A stretch of 64,000 nucleotides of DNA from Oscheius sp. JU75 (Eukaryota; Nematoda; Chromadorea; Rhabditida; Rhabditidae), in contig JASJZC010000007.1 of NCBI GenBank assembly GCA_037178855.1, positions 3,844,001-3,908,000 on the forward strand, in the 5' to 3' direction. Below the pieces are notes generated by a model. The model was given only the letters and a program-made list of their open reading frames with translations, searched no databases and was not told the origin of the DNA. Of this stretch, positions 37,989 to 49,919 are shown piece by piece (the first letter of the stretch is position 1; every line of letters starts with the position of its first letter). The translations under genes were made by a program, and so were the position numbers.

Positions 37989-40061
37989 GGTTGAATTGTT
38001 ACTAACCGATTAACAGTCAAACATGCTTATCACCGACAAGTCCATATATGTAAATACCAGTGAACGCTTCCACACTTAACCTATAACTCAGCAGTTTCTG
38101 TGTCTGTTTCTTTATCCCGTCTTCAAAGAATAAAAAGAAACATTTTCACTATGTTCGAACACTACCAATAGCTAGCAGCAAACATTCTGATTTTTTTCAT
38201 TGTCAAACGACTACCCAAGGTCTGCTGCAGGGTTCTTGGAAAGTGCTCACTCTCTGCTATTTTATCTGAATTAGAACAATTCCCAGACATTAGAAATAAT
38301 GCCATCTTCCAGCAAGCTTAAAATTATGCAAGCTGCTAGCTAGAATAGTTCCATCACCCCGGTCTAATGCTTTCCGGAAAACGTAGTTACGAAGCTCCGA
38401 AGACTTATGATGGAACGCCGTAAAAGGGGCTACACAAAATCGGATTTGTGACATTTAACAGAAATGTTCCGAATTAATTCTCTTCTGTTTGCAACTGTTG
38501 AGGCTGAATTGCAAACTGTCAGCTATTGTCTTTTTTTTGTAAACTCTTCGATTATCAGTTTTGTTTAATAGGCAAAAGAGCTTGTTCTAATTCCTAGAAA
38601 GAATCTTTGTGGTGAGGTTCTTTTATCATGTGATCATGATAATGAATTTCATGAGAACAGAGTGTTTTTATAAAGAAGTGATTATTGGAAAGCATGTCTC
38701 TTATTAATATAGGTAGATCTGAAGGATTATAACGGTGGAGACTCGATTGATTAGCTACGGGTATGAGTGCTGACAGCATAACCGAAGATGCTCAACCGAG
38801 ACCACAGCCGTCTAAAGACTGGGGGAAAGCAGTTTGGTGCACGCCTTATAAGGGCAGCTTGACAGAGTGGCCGATAGAAAGGGCAGTACTCAGACTGGCG
38901 CCACCAAAAGACAGTGGAAGTATTAATCGATGTCTGGTCGTAATCGTATCGAAACATTTGAATTGCATATTTAGCGCTTCTGGTACCAGAGCTGAGTTCG
39001 ACCAGAGTGCTACGTGGAATACAGAGGCAAATGATATTGATCTGATGGGACGTAATAAGTGAAAACGGCAGCTGATAACTCGTCAAGCAGTAGTGCGCGG
39101 AAATGGCTTAGCTCGGAACAAGGTCATTTATCCGAAAGCCCACAACCGTAGCAGATGGTCTCATAGGCGAGAGAGCACAGCATCGCGGAGACGGAGACTT
39201 GGCAGCTGGCCCGACAGCCCTTGGAATGCTTGGCAACGCGCCAGACCGTCTTTCCGTCTGTCAAAACAAGCACTGTCATGTGTGCAAGACGCTGTTTTCA
39301 GACAAGATTTGTAAGCGTACGGGTAGTGTACGTAAACAAGAGGTCTATCATCAGCTGCTACACGAATTGAAACGGTGATAAAGGAGAATATTCTCATAAG
39401 GACCTAAATGTTTGTCATAACTGCACGACCTCATAAAGGACAACTGTTCTCTTAGGCGACAGATAATGACGCTCTTGATCAAGTCTAATCTTATCTCCTC
39501 ACAGATATGTTCACGTCTGGATGTGACAGTAGTCAACTATTTATTGCTGGTCAACGGTGTATGCGTATTCGAAAATCGTACAGTTTCGAAAATGGCGAGT
39601 GCTTCATCAGAAGACGCCGCCGCTTTTTATTAGCCGCTCTCCGAGCGCTTAGTCACCTTTTCGTCAGTCTGGCCGAGCATTACACATCATTTTTTTGAAA
39701 TCGGTGCCAGGATGGTACGTGCCCGTCAGCTCCAGCCACATTGTCTTCAATGATTTACATCTGGCAGAAAGACATCTAAGGTCAGTTTTTCACGAATATT
39801 GATCAATGAATGCACAAGTCGAAACCAGTCGCTAGGAACGCAATTAGTGTTTGTCCACATAAGTAATCAAGCATTGAAGCATGTCCACTCACCAGTCTAA
39901 TGCTACTATGTCAATGCAAAGTGGAGCCACGATTCGAGAATTCGAAACACATTTTTTTCGGAATACACTCCAGCTATTTCTACTCATTAGAAAATCCTTC
40001 GAAGATTTTACAAGAGTGAGAGAGAGAGAGAGAGAGAGATGGGACTGAATAGTACTGTTAA
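37989..40061. other. intergenic, no gene recognised
   Basis: Short frames only (the longest is about 111 codons). A GA microsatellite lies at the right end. The frames near 38750-39400 occur on both strands at once and show no motif. Confidence 0.4.
40018..40039 (+). repeat. (GA)11 microsatellite
   Basis: Uninterrupted GA dinucleotide run directly beside the first copy of the inverted exon-like repeat. Confidence 0.9.
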
Positions 40062-40123
40062 CACTCAGTAGAAGCATTACGGGTACGGCTGCTATAGCGA
40101 ACACGAAATGCTTCTACCGAGAG
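40062..40123 (-). repeat. exon-like repeat copy 1 (inverted relative to copy 2)
   Basis: On the minus strand this 62-bp stretch matches 41025-41086 on the plus strand at 54 of 62 positions. Both copies are preceded by an AG acceptor and can be read as SVE..RVRY.SRTR..STEC. In this copy the frame then stops (TGT TAA), so it may be a degenerate or truncated duplicate. Confidence 0.6.
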
Positions 40124-40653
40124 CTGTTACAGCTCGTTGGGGACAGACTTCAAGTCTGAGGAAATTGTTCGGGGTCTTGGGAGGAGATTGGGCCCCGGCG
40201 GATCAGATCATGAAGATTACGGGTACAATTATCCTAGTATGCACACGTAACTTCACAATCGGAGCCGCTGAGATCAGGCGTGGGTGAGAGACGAAGACGA
40301 CGGGGTGATGGAGTGGACAAGGGTCAGCAGCGGTCAAAGATGGTCAGCCGTCCGCGAGACGCTCACTTTTCGACTGGTGCCCGCCCCCAAATTGATCGCT
40401 TACCCTCACGTGGACAACGCCGCCTACTATCTTCGTGACGGGACCTGGTGAACGCGCCGCAGACGGCAGGCGAGCGTGCGCCTCTCGGCAAGAAAGCACC
40501 TTTCGTATTAGCAATTAGAAATTTTTAATCCAATTTTGCGAGTACTATTATTCATTGATAGGTGTGAAAAAACATTGTAAGAAATAGTTCGTGATCTCAA
40601 TGGCTAATGAAGAGTTTAAGAATGATGTTATAGGTTATTCTTTTTAAAGGACT

Positions 40654-40665
40654 GGACCCGGGTCC
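40654..40665. repeat. 12-bp perfect palindrome
   Basis: GGACCCGGGTCC is self-complementary and sits in a short GC-rich patch near a larger GC-rich stretch (40270-40500). Confidence 0.4.
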
Positions 40666-40926
40666 TGCACGGAAACGCCACCTGATATTATCACTACGGT
40701 GTAGGAAGATTCAAAAAGTTCTTTCAGTCATCCCATACAACCGGCCCAAAACTTACCAAAGGACACGTTTTTGTTCGTATCTTTTGATGTCTCGTATCGA
40801 ATGGCGAGCCTTTTTGAAATTTTGAAATGAAAAAAGATTTTCGACAAGTTTTTCACTTCTCATGATTTTCGAAATAGCAAAATAAAACAGAAAACGAAAT
40901 TGCTCAGCTGAAACTGATCAAGACCA

Positions 40927-41210
40927 ATGTCAATCCACCATCTACAGCATCATCAACATACGGTGAGTATTTTTAGCGTTTGTTTTACTTTGAAAAGGCC
41001 CAGCCTTAACCGTCTGGTTCTCAGTTCTCGGTGGAAGAATTACGTGTTCGCTATGACAGCCGTACCCGTAGTTCTTCTACTGAGTGCTACCCGACACCAT
41101 TCTCCATTGATTATGAAGGTACAGCAGCAAGCGAGAGATTCATAAGACGTCTACTCAGTCTGGCTCTACAAGCTTCCAAGATCTGCTCGAATGCATGCAG
41201 CCCGAAATAG
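40927..41210 (+). CDS. possible small two-exon gene (exon-like repeat copy 2)
   Basis: Exon 40927-40962 (MSIHHLQHHQHT, donor GTGAGT) joins in phase 0 to 41025-41210 after an AG, giving 73 residues. The second exon reads FSVEELRVRYDSRTRSSSTE, then CYPTPFSIDY, then LLSLALQASKICSNACSPK before TAG. There is no signal peptide. I do not recognise the family. The evidence is the splice agreement, an open second exon of 61 codons and a similar inverted copy at 40062-40123. The competing frame in the same segment is also open, so the coding call is tentative. Confidence 0.35.
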
Positions 41211-41471
41211 AACTGCTCAAAAGACGATGAGTGAAAGGCTCTGATAACAGGTAAACTTCTCAATATGTTTATATTTTGTACACAAAGGTTTGCGTAGATA
41301 TTCGTCCAGTGCGTATGGAACATAGGAAGCAAAAAACAGGACTGCTCTTTGCTCCAGTGTCATAGACCTGTAAATTTACTGGACGTTATTGCTGCGTGTC
41401 GACGTGTACCCGACATTCTTGGCATATGTTTGTAATTTTATTACGAAGCAACCTGTCAGTATGATAAAAGT

Positions 41472-44400
41472 CTATGTGATTTTTCTAAAGTTGCCGCGAA
41501 GCATTCGAAGGAAAGCCGAGCGGAACTGTCGATTAGCAAGGGCATAGGCAAACGGATTGCCGGAGCTGTTCAAGTAGCACATGTAGTAGGAAAGAGTATA
41601 GAGAAACGACGGTATGCATTCTCCTTTACAGAATCCGTAAACTGTCGCCTAAATTGGAATGTTATGATGTTGCTAATAGTCTAAACCATTATATAGTAAG
41701 GACTCCATAGTATTGCAAAGCACCCAACTATAGCAGTGATTGTTCTGAACCAAATTTTTGGAAATTTATGACATTACCCACCTGAAAGCCTTGTGAGCTC
41801 GTTTTTCGGCCTTGGTCTGTTTCCTTCTTCGGTTAAAAACTGTAATTGGAGCAAATATTGAGGAGATTATTTTCTCTCTAGTTAGACTAGTAGACAAGGT
41901 AGATAATTTTCGCGTTGAACTGAAATTTTATCATAAGAAATGCGTTGAATTGCATGCCTTGTTGAAGTGAGAAGTGCCGGTTCCGGTTTTTTGTCCTCTG
42001 GAGGTGGAAGTGCTGGTACAACCGGTGTTTCTTCGCTGACCACGATTTCCGGCTGTTCAGTTATCACTAATTGAGGAATGTTTCCTCGGATAGACGAGGA
42101 TGTGATAGAAGGTGCCGGATATCCTTCTCCAGATGAGCTAGTTCTAAATTAAATCTCGAAACTCTTTCAAATAAGTCTTACGAGCTGGAGCTTGAGCTTC
42201 TTTCTCTATTTCTTCTGCTCGTTTTTCTCTCCAGTGCTCTAGCTATTCTCTTCTTCATCTGAATCACCCATCGTGTGTTTCTTGAACTGTCTTCGACGGG
42301 AGGTCTATCTGTTGATGTCTGAAAAAGTTGCATTCTTTGTCACTGGTCCACTAACATTTGTTTTAGATTTTCTCGAGGGATCTCGTGATCTTGAGACGTA
42401 TTGAGACCTTTTTGAAGAGTTTGCACTTCTCTTAAGCTTATACATAATTTTGATGATGAGATGTGTTTACGTGTTTTGATCGCCTAGTCCTTCTGATTTG
42501 TACAGATTGAGCAGAATTATCAGAGTCGTTACCGGAATCTCTATTTACAAAGGGTTTCTGAAACAACAATTGATGTGTTTGTAAAATAAAACTTACATTA
42601 ACAGCAGCATTACTTGACTTTTTTATGCTATCAGTGATGCTGCATCGCGATGCGTTTGACCTGAAAGGTGGTGGTCAACCAAATAAAATGTACTCACTTT
42701 AGCGAGAGTCTAGTTCTGTGACTGACTACCACACTATCTGGGTGGTGTTGAAGTAACGCTTCTTGTTCTTCGCTTTCTCTCCTCGAGTTACTGACCGAAG
42801 AATGAGGAGCCGGCAGTGGGAGATCGTGACTTTCTCTCCTGTACATGCTCTCAATATTGGAACGTTCTTCTTCAATAACTGTCAGATTTTTGTCGTCTTC
42901 TTCCTAAACAGCCTTGGTAAATGTGCCATACTCTTAAAATTTTGTGTTAGCGAGTGTTAGGGATATTGGCACAGAACCGAGTGTTAAGGCGTTAGTGTAT
43001 AGGGAAATGTGCTATGTGTCTACCTCAATTCTTGTTACTTCTAGTATTTCATTTTCAGGCTCCGCAAAGCCTCGTCGTCTGCCGTGTTTCTGTAAGGGGA
43101 ACATAAATAAACAAAGGAGACTATTCTGTTAGTCTTCTTCTACCATAAAACATAAATTTTCTACCAACCTTTTTCTTCTGAGCCTCTTGCTTTTCTTTTT
43201 CGTTTCTGGACTGCAACATGAGTGACACTCCGACCTATAAATGTTTTTAACTAAAAGATAATTGGATGATACCTGTGTTCCCAGTCTTTGACTAAGTATC
43301 AAGGCAATATGTCTCCGTTCTTTGGCTTTTGCTTTTTTCTCCAAATTCTTGGCAGCTTGGTGTATTCCCTAAAATACATTTTTGGTTATTTATTAACTCT
43401 CTTCACCTTGTAGAGGATGAGCATTGCCACTAATGTTGTCCAATAGTAGGCTACGTACCTGAACAATCGTATTACAATAATCAGCACAAATTTCTTACAT
43501 TCCCATATTGACATAGGGATTGCTTAGGAACGGAGGAGTACACTCTCCACCGCTCATACTACTTGAAGACCCTGTCATGGCACTCCATCCATAAATCATA
43601 ACACCGAATATGAGAGCTGGGATGATCCACGAGACGACTATTAGTACCCATGTCTTGGTTGGACTCTGCCATCGGAGGTACTTGGCAGTGTGACACACTG
43701 TAAAGAGCTGTGTTTTGACACCGACATTTCAAGGTAGACTGCTCAAAATTGTGTTCCGGAAACGGAAGAAAGGCAGGATATGAGCTCACTAACCGGATAA
43801 ATAGCGATCAGCTGTTATCAACAGAACAGTGAGAATGGAAACGAGACAGAGCGTATAGTCGAGAAATAACCAGGTTTCGCATGCTATCGAGCCTAGTGGC
43901 CATCGCTGCCCTGAAAACTTTGTTGGTTTACATGCCCGATTAGAAAAAGAAGCCGTTGCGAGACTTCCGGGATATCAGTCTGACTCAAAGTGTTCCCTCT
44001 TTTGAGGAAGCTGTTATATTTAAATAATCCCTGCCGTATAGCGGGTGAGACGAGACACGGTATTAGTTTATTTGTACATTTTCAAACGGAAGATTATTTA
44101 ACCATAAGGGTTTGTTTTCGACCATGTATACCTTTTAGAAACTATGCTTGAAATCAGGAGAATGAGCTGAAAGTGTCCGAGGGACGTACAAACTCTTACC
44201 ATTCAAGACGTAGACGGTGAAAAGAGGAAAGCCTTCAATTCCAATAATTAAATCAGAAATGGCTAGTGATACTATGTACCTGTTGCTGACCTGTAAACCA
44301 AAATTTTTGTAGTTGCCCAACGACCACTACCTGTTTGCTGATGCTTCTTTCAATTTTATAGGCCATAATTACCATAGCATTTCCAATTATGGTTTCGAGA

Positions 44401-44598
44401 CTTAGGGCAAAAACGATCAACCACACTATTCCCTGAAAAATCTCTGAATGGCTGAGAAGAAAAGCCAGCGAATCTCATGCGATTAGATCGCGAAATGTCG
44501 TCAAGGAACATATCACACAAAATACTTATCCAGCAACAAACCTGCCAGACGATACTGTATGGAGAATGCCAACTGGTGTCATGAATTGAATGGTTCAT
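41472..44598 (-). CDS. gar-2: GAR-2-type G-protein-coupled acetylcholine receptor
   Basis: Multi-exon class A GPCR in the muscarinic-like group. TM1 lies at about 44356-44420 ([18 protein letters not shown]). The TM2 exon has [16 protein letters not shown]; the next exon has [16 protein letters not shown]; then come [16 protein letters not shown] (DRY), TM4, the loop [22 protein letters not shown]5 and the basic start of loop 3 ([20 protein letters not shown]). A long Ser/Arg-rich third loop covers about 42000-43360. TM6 ([13 protein letters not shown]) is followed by [19 protein letters not shown] and [20 protein letters not shown] in TM7. These blocks are nearly identical to C. elegans GAR-2, a Gi/o-coupled receptor that dampens cholinergic motor neurons. 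The stop is at 41472 and the start at 44598 (MNHSIHDTS); another first exon is possible. Confidence 0.94.
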
Positions 44599-47500
44599 GT
44601 CTTCTTAATCGATGCTCGAGTAGGGAAGTAAATTTCCGGAGAAGGCGCGTCGAGGGTGGTTTCAAAGATGTCAGAGAAACATTGCTCTAAAAGAAGGCTA
44701 TTACAATTGAGAATAGGAAGGATGGAAGGGCAGATAATTCATGGATGAAGGTGTTGATAATTGGGAATAGAACACTCAGATTAGCAGGAGATAGAAAAGA
44801 GGGAGAGCCGCAGAGGCAGGGCGTTGCCAGTGAAAGATAAGAGGATTTCGTGTCCGTAGTCGAAGGCTTCAGTCAAGACCCTGTATTCCCAGAACTGTTA
44901 AAAGCAGTAGAACATCCAAATAGTCTCAAATGTTGCGACCGAATTCATCCTATCCTTTTTCTCGGACACATAAATAATTCACTTAATTAACGAGTGCTCA
45001 GCAGCAATTCATACGCAGTAAAACAGATTTTGGCAGAGCCACTGACTACCATGCTCCAAATAATCCTTATTAGTCGAGACGGATTGTCAGGTAAAAGCCG
45101 GAGCAATTGAGCCCCCGATCATAGTCTAATCATTTGACCAATATGATGTAAAGCTGGATTAAGCGAAAATTGCCCTGGAGGAGTAAGTAGGAACTGAAAC
45201 AAATACATCTTCTCAGACAGCGAACTTGGAGCCAGTTTGTTATGAGAATCACCCGGTGACGAATAGAGAGTATTAGGATGTCGGTCAAAGGCATTCATGG
45301 CTTGAAATAAGGGTCGCCAAGGAGCTCCCTCTGGGGTATAGAACTTTGAAGTTCATGAGTAGCGCATATTTATCGATGTAGACTGAAAGTGGCCATAGAG
45401 CTTGGGCCAAGTAAGGTAATGGGGGACAAGGAAGAACAACTCAAGAGGGGGATAGATTGCGGCGGAGGAATATTCATAGCTTACATTTCTATATCTTAAC
45501 GGCAAACGCCTCATTACAATATCGCTTTGCTGGACCGAGAAATGGAAGAAAATTGCCAGTTATTCCAGGTAAAGGAGTTGTAAATACGTAGCTAACACCT
45601 TTTCGGAATGGCCCATTCGACAAACAGGGAAATATCTGGCTAGATTATGACATACGAATTTCAGGGAAGCAGTGATGTGAAAATATAAATTGCGGGTCAA
45701 AACATGATGTCGAGAGGGGCAATATGTGGTTGAGGTCAACGGGTTTACTCCGTTGACTTTGAATCATTTGAGCTACAAATGGCATGACATTGAGGGATAC
45801 TGTAGCTCAGCATGTGGATCATAGAAGAGAAGACATATGTTCCGTTATAGCTAAGTTAAACCTCCCGGTTTCACAAAAAAGGAGACTTGTGTTTTTCCTG
45901 GGATTAGCGATGAGCAATCTAGCAATCGAGAGTTCGAAAGTAGGGCGTGGTCAAAGGAGGTCATTTACCTATCCATCCCTAAAAGGCAATCTTCATAGAG
46001 AGACTTGCAGATGTTGAGATTGGCTTAACTGCGTAGATGAAACTAGAAAAAAGACCTTCTCCACACACACTCTAATCATCTCTAATCCTGTACAAAATAT
46101 GAGCAAAAGTTTGGTATTGATGTAGAATAGAATGACTCGCGAAAGATTAGAGTCGACCTGTGCCAGAACGGAAAGTATATTTTTGCACAGAGCGACTAGG
46201 TTCTCTTTCGGGGACTTTGGGTGGTGGGTGTTCTAGGGCCTCTCTCCCTATAGATTGCTCCTTTTACTTGGATGATGTTAAATTTGCTTATGCGGCTCAC
46301 AAAGAGGCCCAGTGTGAAAACAAGTTGACTGTTTATCATAAAGTTGAAGAGACGAGGAGAAGCCATAAAAAGTTGGGCAGAGGATACTGAATGGGTGGGC
46401 GGGGGAGTGCTCGTCAGCTCCCCTTAACTGACAATAGTGGAGCTACTCGTGGTACCCTCGTTGACCTCTGTTAGCCACCATTCGATGCAGCGAAATTGAA
46501 TCTTGCTCTAAACTCGGAGAGAGTGAGGAGAGCCTCAACCCGCCTCTCAAAGACCACAAGTTTCACACCAATTACATCATTCGTCGGACGAAGAAAAGTC
46601 AAAGACGCAGTCATTCACCTGGTTCTTAATGGATGCTATGACAATAGGGACCAGATTGTTCTGAACACTAAAACATTATGGGTTCGGACGACAAGCTTAA
46701 ACGTATCACGGCAACAGCGCGAGCAAGTGGATGGAGGATTATTGCGGTTCTGCCATAATATCAGGAAAAGAGTCGCATTTACCAAAAGACCTCCGAAACT
46801 GCTGGTGCAGAAAGCAATAGATACGGGTCACGGATGGTCGAAGGCATCCGGAACTATTCACAAAATGAGTGACATCTTCACTGCCCCTAAACCCATGAGT
46901 GGCCTCAAAACGGAATCTGCTATAAGTGTGAGGGTGTCAGTGAGGTAGTTCATCTTGCGCTAATAAGCAATTCAAAGAGAACATTAAGTGGCGACACAGA
47001 GCATATAATCTTCCCCAATGGTTTTCACGCACACAAACACCTGATCGCGACAAATTATGGGATATACTGAGCAGAAAACATGGAGAAAGTAGATTTCGCG
47101 ACAACATAGACGAGGACCTTGCTAATGTGGGATAGAACACCATTAAAATGAGCATCAGCCAACTGACATTTCAATGAAAAGATGGAGCTCATGAATATAC
47201 TTTTTGAAAGGCAAACGCGGAACTTGTCAAGCTCTGTTCGATGATTGGTAATTACCAGACTGCTCTTCTAAATAAAATCAAGGGGTTTACCATTAGATAC
47301 TACTGCAGTTTATGTATTATATTAAACTATTTCTGAAGCTCCGAAAAGAAAATAGCTGAACAGTGAATAAGGTATCAACTGTCAGGACCACATGTTCTTC
47401 CACAACTGTGTCTGCTGCTGGAAAAAGAGCATCCTTCAAATCTGTTTTAATGACGGAACACAACGAGACTATAGAAAAAAGAAAGAGTAATCTTGGAACT

Positions 47501-48231
47501 AATCGCTTGAAAAAGTTCATACAAATGTGCTCAAGCACAAAAGAAGATGCTACGGTCGGCTGAATAGTGATGTTCGTAAATGAAGCAGAACATTTAGAGC
47601 CGCAGTTCTTTTTTATGGAAATTAGGAAAGGATCTTGTTGGAATAAGGTAAAACAAGAAAAAACAACTAGCGAGCGAACAACACTCCTTTGCCTTTTAAT
47701 GTGGATGGAAGCTTCATTCAACGGATCTAATCGGGCGTTGTCTGTGGCTGTTTCGTCTCTTTAGAGCCTGCTCTTAGGGTACTGACAAGGCACAGAAACT
47801 GTGATGCATAGAGTTTATGGTTCACTTTTAAAACATCTGCCACCGAGAGGAACAAATTTTGCAAGTGGTAATCAAGCATAATCCCTCTGAGATGGGGCGA
47901 TGTGTTCCTGATTGGTCTTTGTTGACGTGTAGACACGAGAAGCTAGTGTGTTCAAAACGAAGCACAGTCAGTTCAGAACTTTATTATTATTAGCATTCAG
48001 ATGTTTCATGAATCCATCGAAGAAATCTAGGGAAAAATGGCGGTGACAGAGTGAAAAACGCAGAAAAAATATTTTGTAGCGAAAGAAGGACTAACGCTTG
48101 ACGTAGATTGTTTTGGGAGAGAATAGATTTGAAACAGTAGAAGAAAGAGTTCGATTTTTTACACTCGTTGGTGAATACGGCACAGCTCTAGGAAAGAGGG
48201 GCACAGAGAGAAAGAAGTAGAAAGAAGATGC
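44599..48231. other. intergenic, no gene recognised
   Basis: Holds the gar-2 upstream region at its left and probably the 3' untranslated region of the Ig gene at its right. The longest open frame is 46496-46948 (+), 150 codons, basic and unrecognised. A motif at 45578-45612 (GTAGCTAACAC...TCGGAATGGC) recurs in altered form at 50866-50910. No RNA gene is seen. Confidence 0.35.
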
Positions 48232-49902
48232 TTAAGCGTCACTGTTGTCATCAGCTCCGTCATCCATGGGTCCTGAAACGATCTTTTTAGCATTGTCAAA
48301 CTGTTTTAAAAACAGGTTGCATGCATCGAAGAAAGCCAAAGCCTTTCGAGACAAAGAAACTAAAAGACAGAGGGTCACACAGACAGAGGACGTTTTGTAC
48401 CTTATTCGTCATTATCACCTGAAAACGAGGACAATACCATAAGAGGACAAGTACAAGTTTCACAAAATGAATTAACTAACCTTCGATATTGAGAGTGAGT
48501 TCTACATTGGCCTCTCCGGCGTCATTCTTAATATTACATGTGTAGGTACCAGAATCCTTGGCCTTGTAGTTCTGAGATAGGATTCATTTGGATATGTGGC
48601 ACAAAAACCTTGAGCTCAAGAGTAGCGGTGTACGTGTTGCTTCCACCATCGGAGGAAGTAGTGAACTTGATCCTTGAGGATTCCTTCATCTTCTTTCCCT
48701 TGGGGTTGATCCAAATGACCTCGGGGTTGCGGTCAGCCTGATATCCAATATCGAAAACAATAGCCGGATCTCCGGAGTCGGAGGTCTTCTGGAGGATTTG
48801 GGGTTTCCTGGTGAAGGTGGGGGCTCCTTGGGGAACTGAAACAACAATGTGTTTTGTAGTAAGAGACTTTAAGCACCTTCAAACTTGACGGTGAATGTGG
48901 CAGTGAGTTTTCCGGAGTCGTTTTTGGCTGTGCAGACAAACTGACCGGCATCCTTCTCCTTTGTGGGGTCCTACAGAATATGATTAACAAAGAGGTAGAC
49001 TTTCACACCTTGATTTCCAAAGCAGAGTAGAAGACCTGGTTGGGCTCCTCACGAAGGACAACCTGGATACGATCGGAAGGAGAAACGATCTCGTCGCCCT
49101 AAGTGTGATTGTTGTGTTTAACCATTGTTTGAACAAACCTTGCTCCAGACAAAGACTGGCTTCAAGATAGACTTGGCTCTGAATTCCATAACCATGACCT
49201 GTCCGTCGTCACGGGAAGAAATCTGGGGCTTCTCAACAAAAGTAGGGGAAGAGAATCCTAAAATATGAGTCTGTTACTTACACCAAATAATCACTTGCCG
49301 GTGAGCTTCAGGTTGAAGTTGGCATTTCCCTTTCCATGGGGGTTGACAATGGCGCATCTGTAGGCTCCAGCATCAGAATCGGCCAAATCCTTGATGGTGA
49401 GGATTGCGCTGTACTGGTCAGAACCTCGGTTGTCGAGCTTCAGAGAGAATCGTCCGTCCTGTTTGACCTCTTTCTGAAAGTGCAGTGTATTAGTTACATC
49501 CCATTAGAAACTGTTTAGCAAGGCGCACTTTTCTCAAGTGGCTTGGCTTTCAAGCGTCGGCGCCTATATTTGTTCGCAATGATGCCAACTGTTGGAAACT
49601 TATCGCAGCACGCAGTTTTTATAAAGCAGCCGCTGGCGAGCACTTTAAGCAGAGCACGAGCATCCACCCTTTCGCATTCGGACGCTGCTGTTGATGTTGC
49701 AAAAACGAAAATGTAATGGCGGTAAACATGTGAATTCTATTAGGGTTTTTGTCGAAAATCTGTTGCGAGAAGCACTTACATTGTCATAGAACCACTTGAT
49801 CTCGGGCTTGGGGTTGGCATCAACGTAGCATTCAAGCTCCAAGCTGCCGTCCTCGTTCTGCCTGGCCACTGGCTGTTGCGGGAAGTGTGGGGCCTTGGAC
49901 AT
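48232..49902 (-). CDS. intracellular immunoglobulin-domain (I-set) muscle protein, DIM-1-like
   Basis: Multi-exon gene for a protein of three I-set Ig domains without a signal peptide. It starts [20 protein letters not shown], and the first domain has [20 protein letters not shown] and then [20 protein letters not shown]. The second domain has VFVWSK and [18 protein letters not shown]. The third has [12 protein letters not shown] and [20 protein letters not shown]. The Trp, the paired Cys and the DxGxYxC signatures are intact. The tail is acidic ([12 protein letters not shown]). Short nematode proteins of this kind include DIM-1, found at muscle dense bodies, but titin-like fragments are similar; I cannot decide by eye. 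Introns between Ig halves are about 45-250 bp. Stop at 48232. The start at 49902 fits the family; an in-frame Met six codons upstream is also open. Confidence 0.78.
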
Positions 49903-49919
49903 CCCGGCTAAAAACAACA

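Noticed and set aside
39889-40104. Minus frame beginning MFAIAAVPVMLLLS as a signal-peptide protein
   Set aside because: The hydrophobic start is the alternative reading of the 62-bp duplicated exon-like unit and the rest is translated GA microsatellite; the other frame fits the paired copy better.
46496-46948. 150-codon basic frame on the plus strand
   Set aside because: Begins with a TTG rather than ATG, shows no motif and has no flanking exon; kept only as a note.
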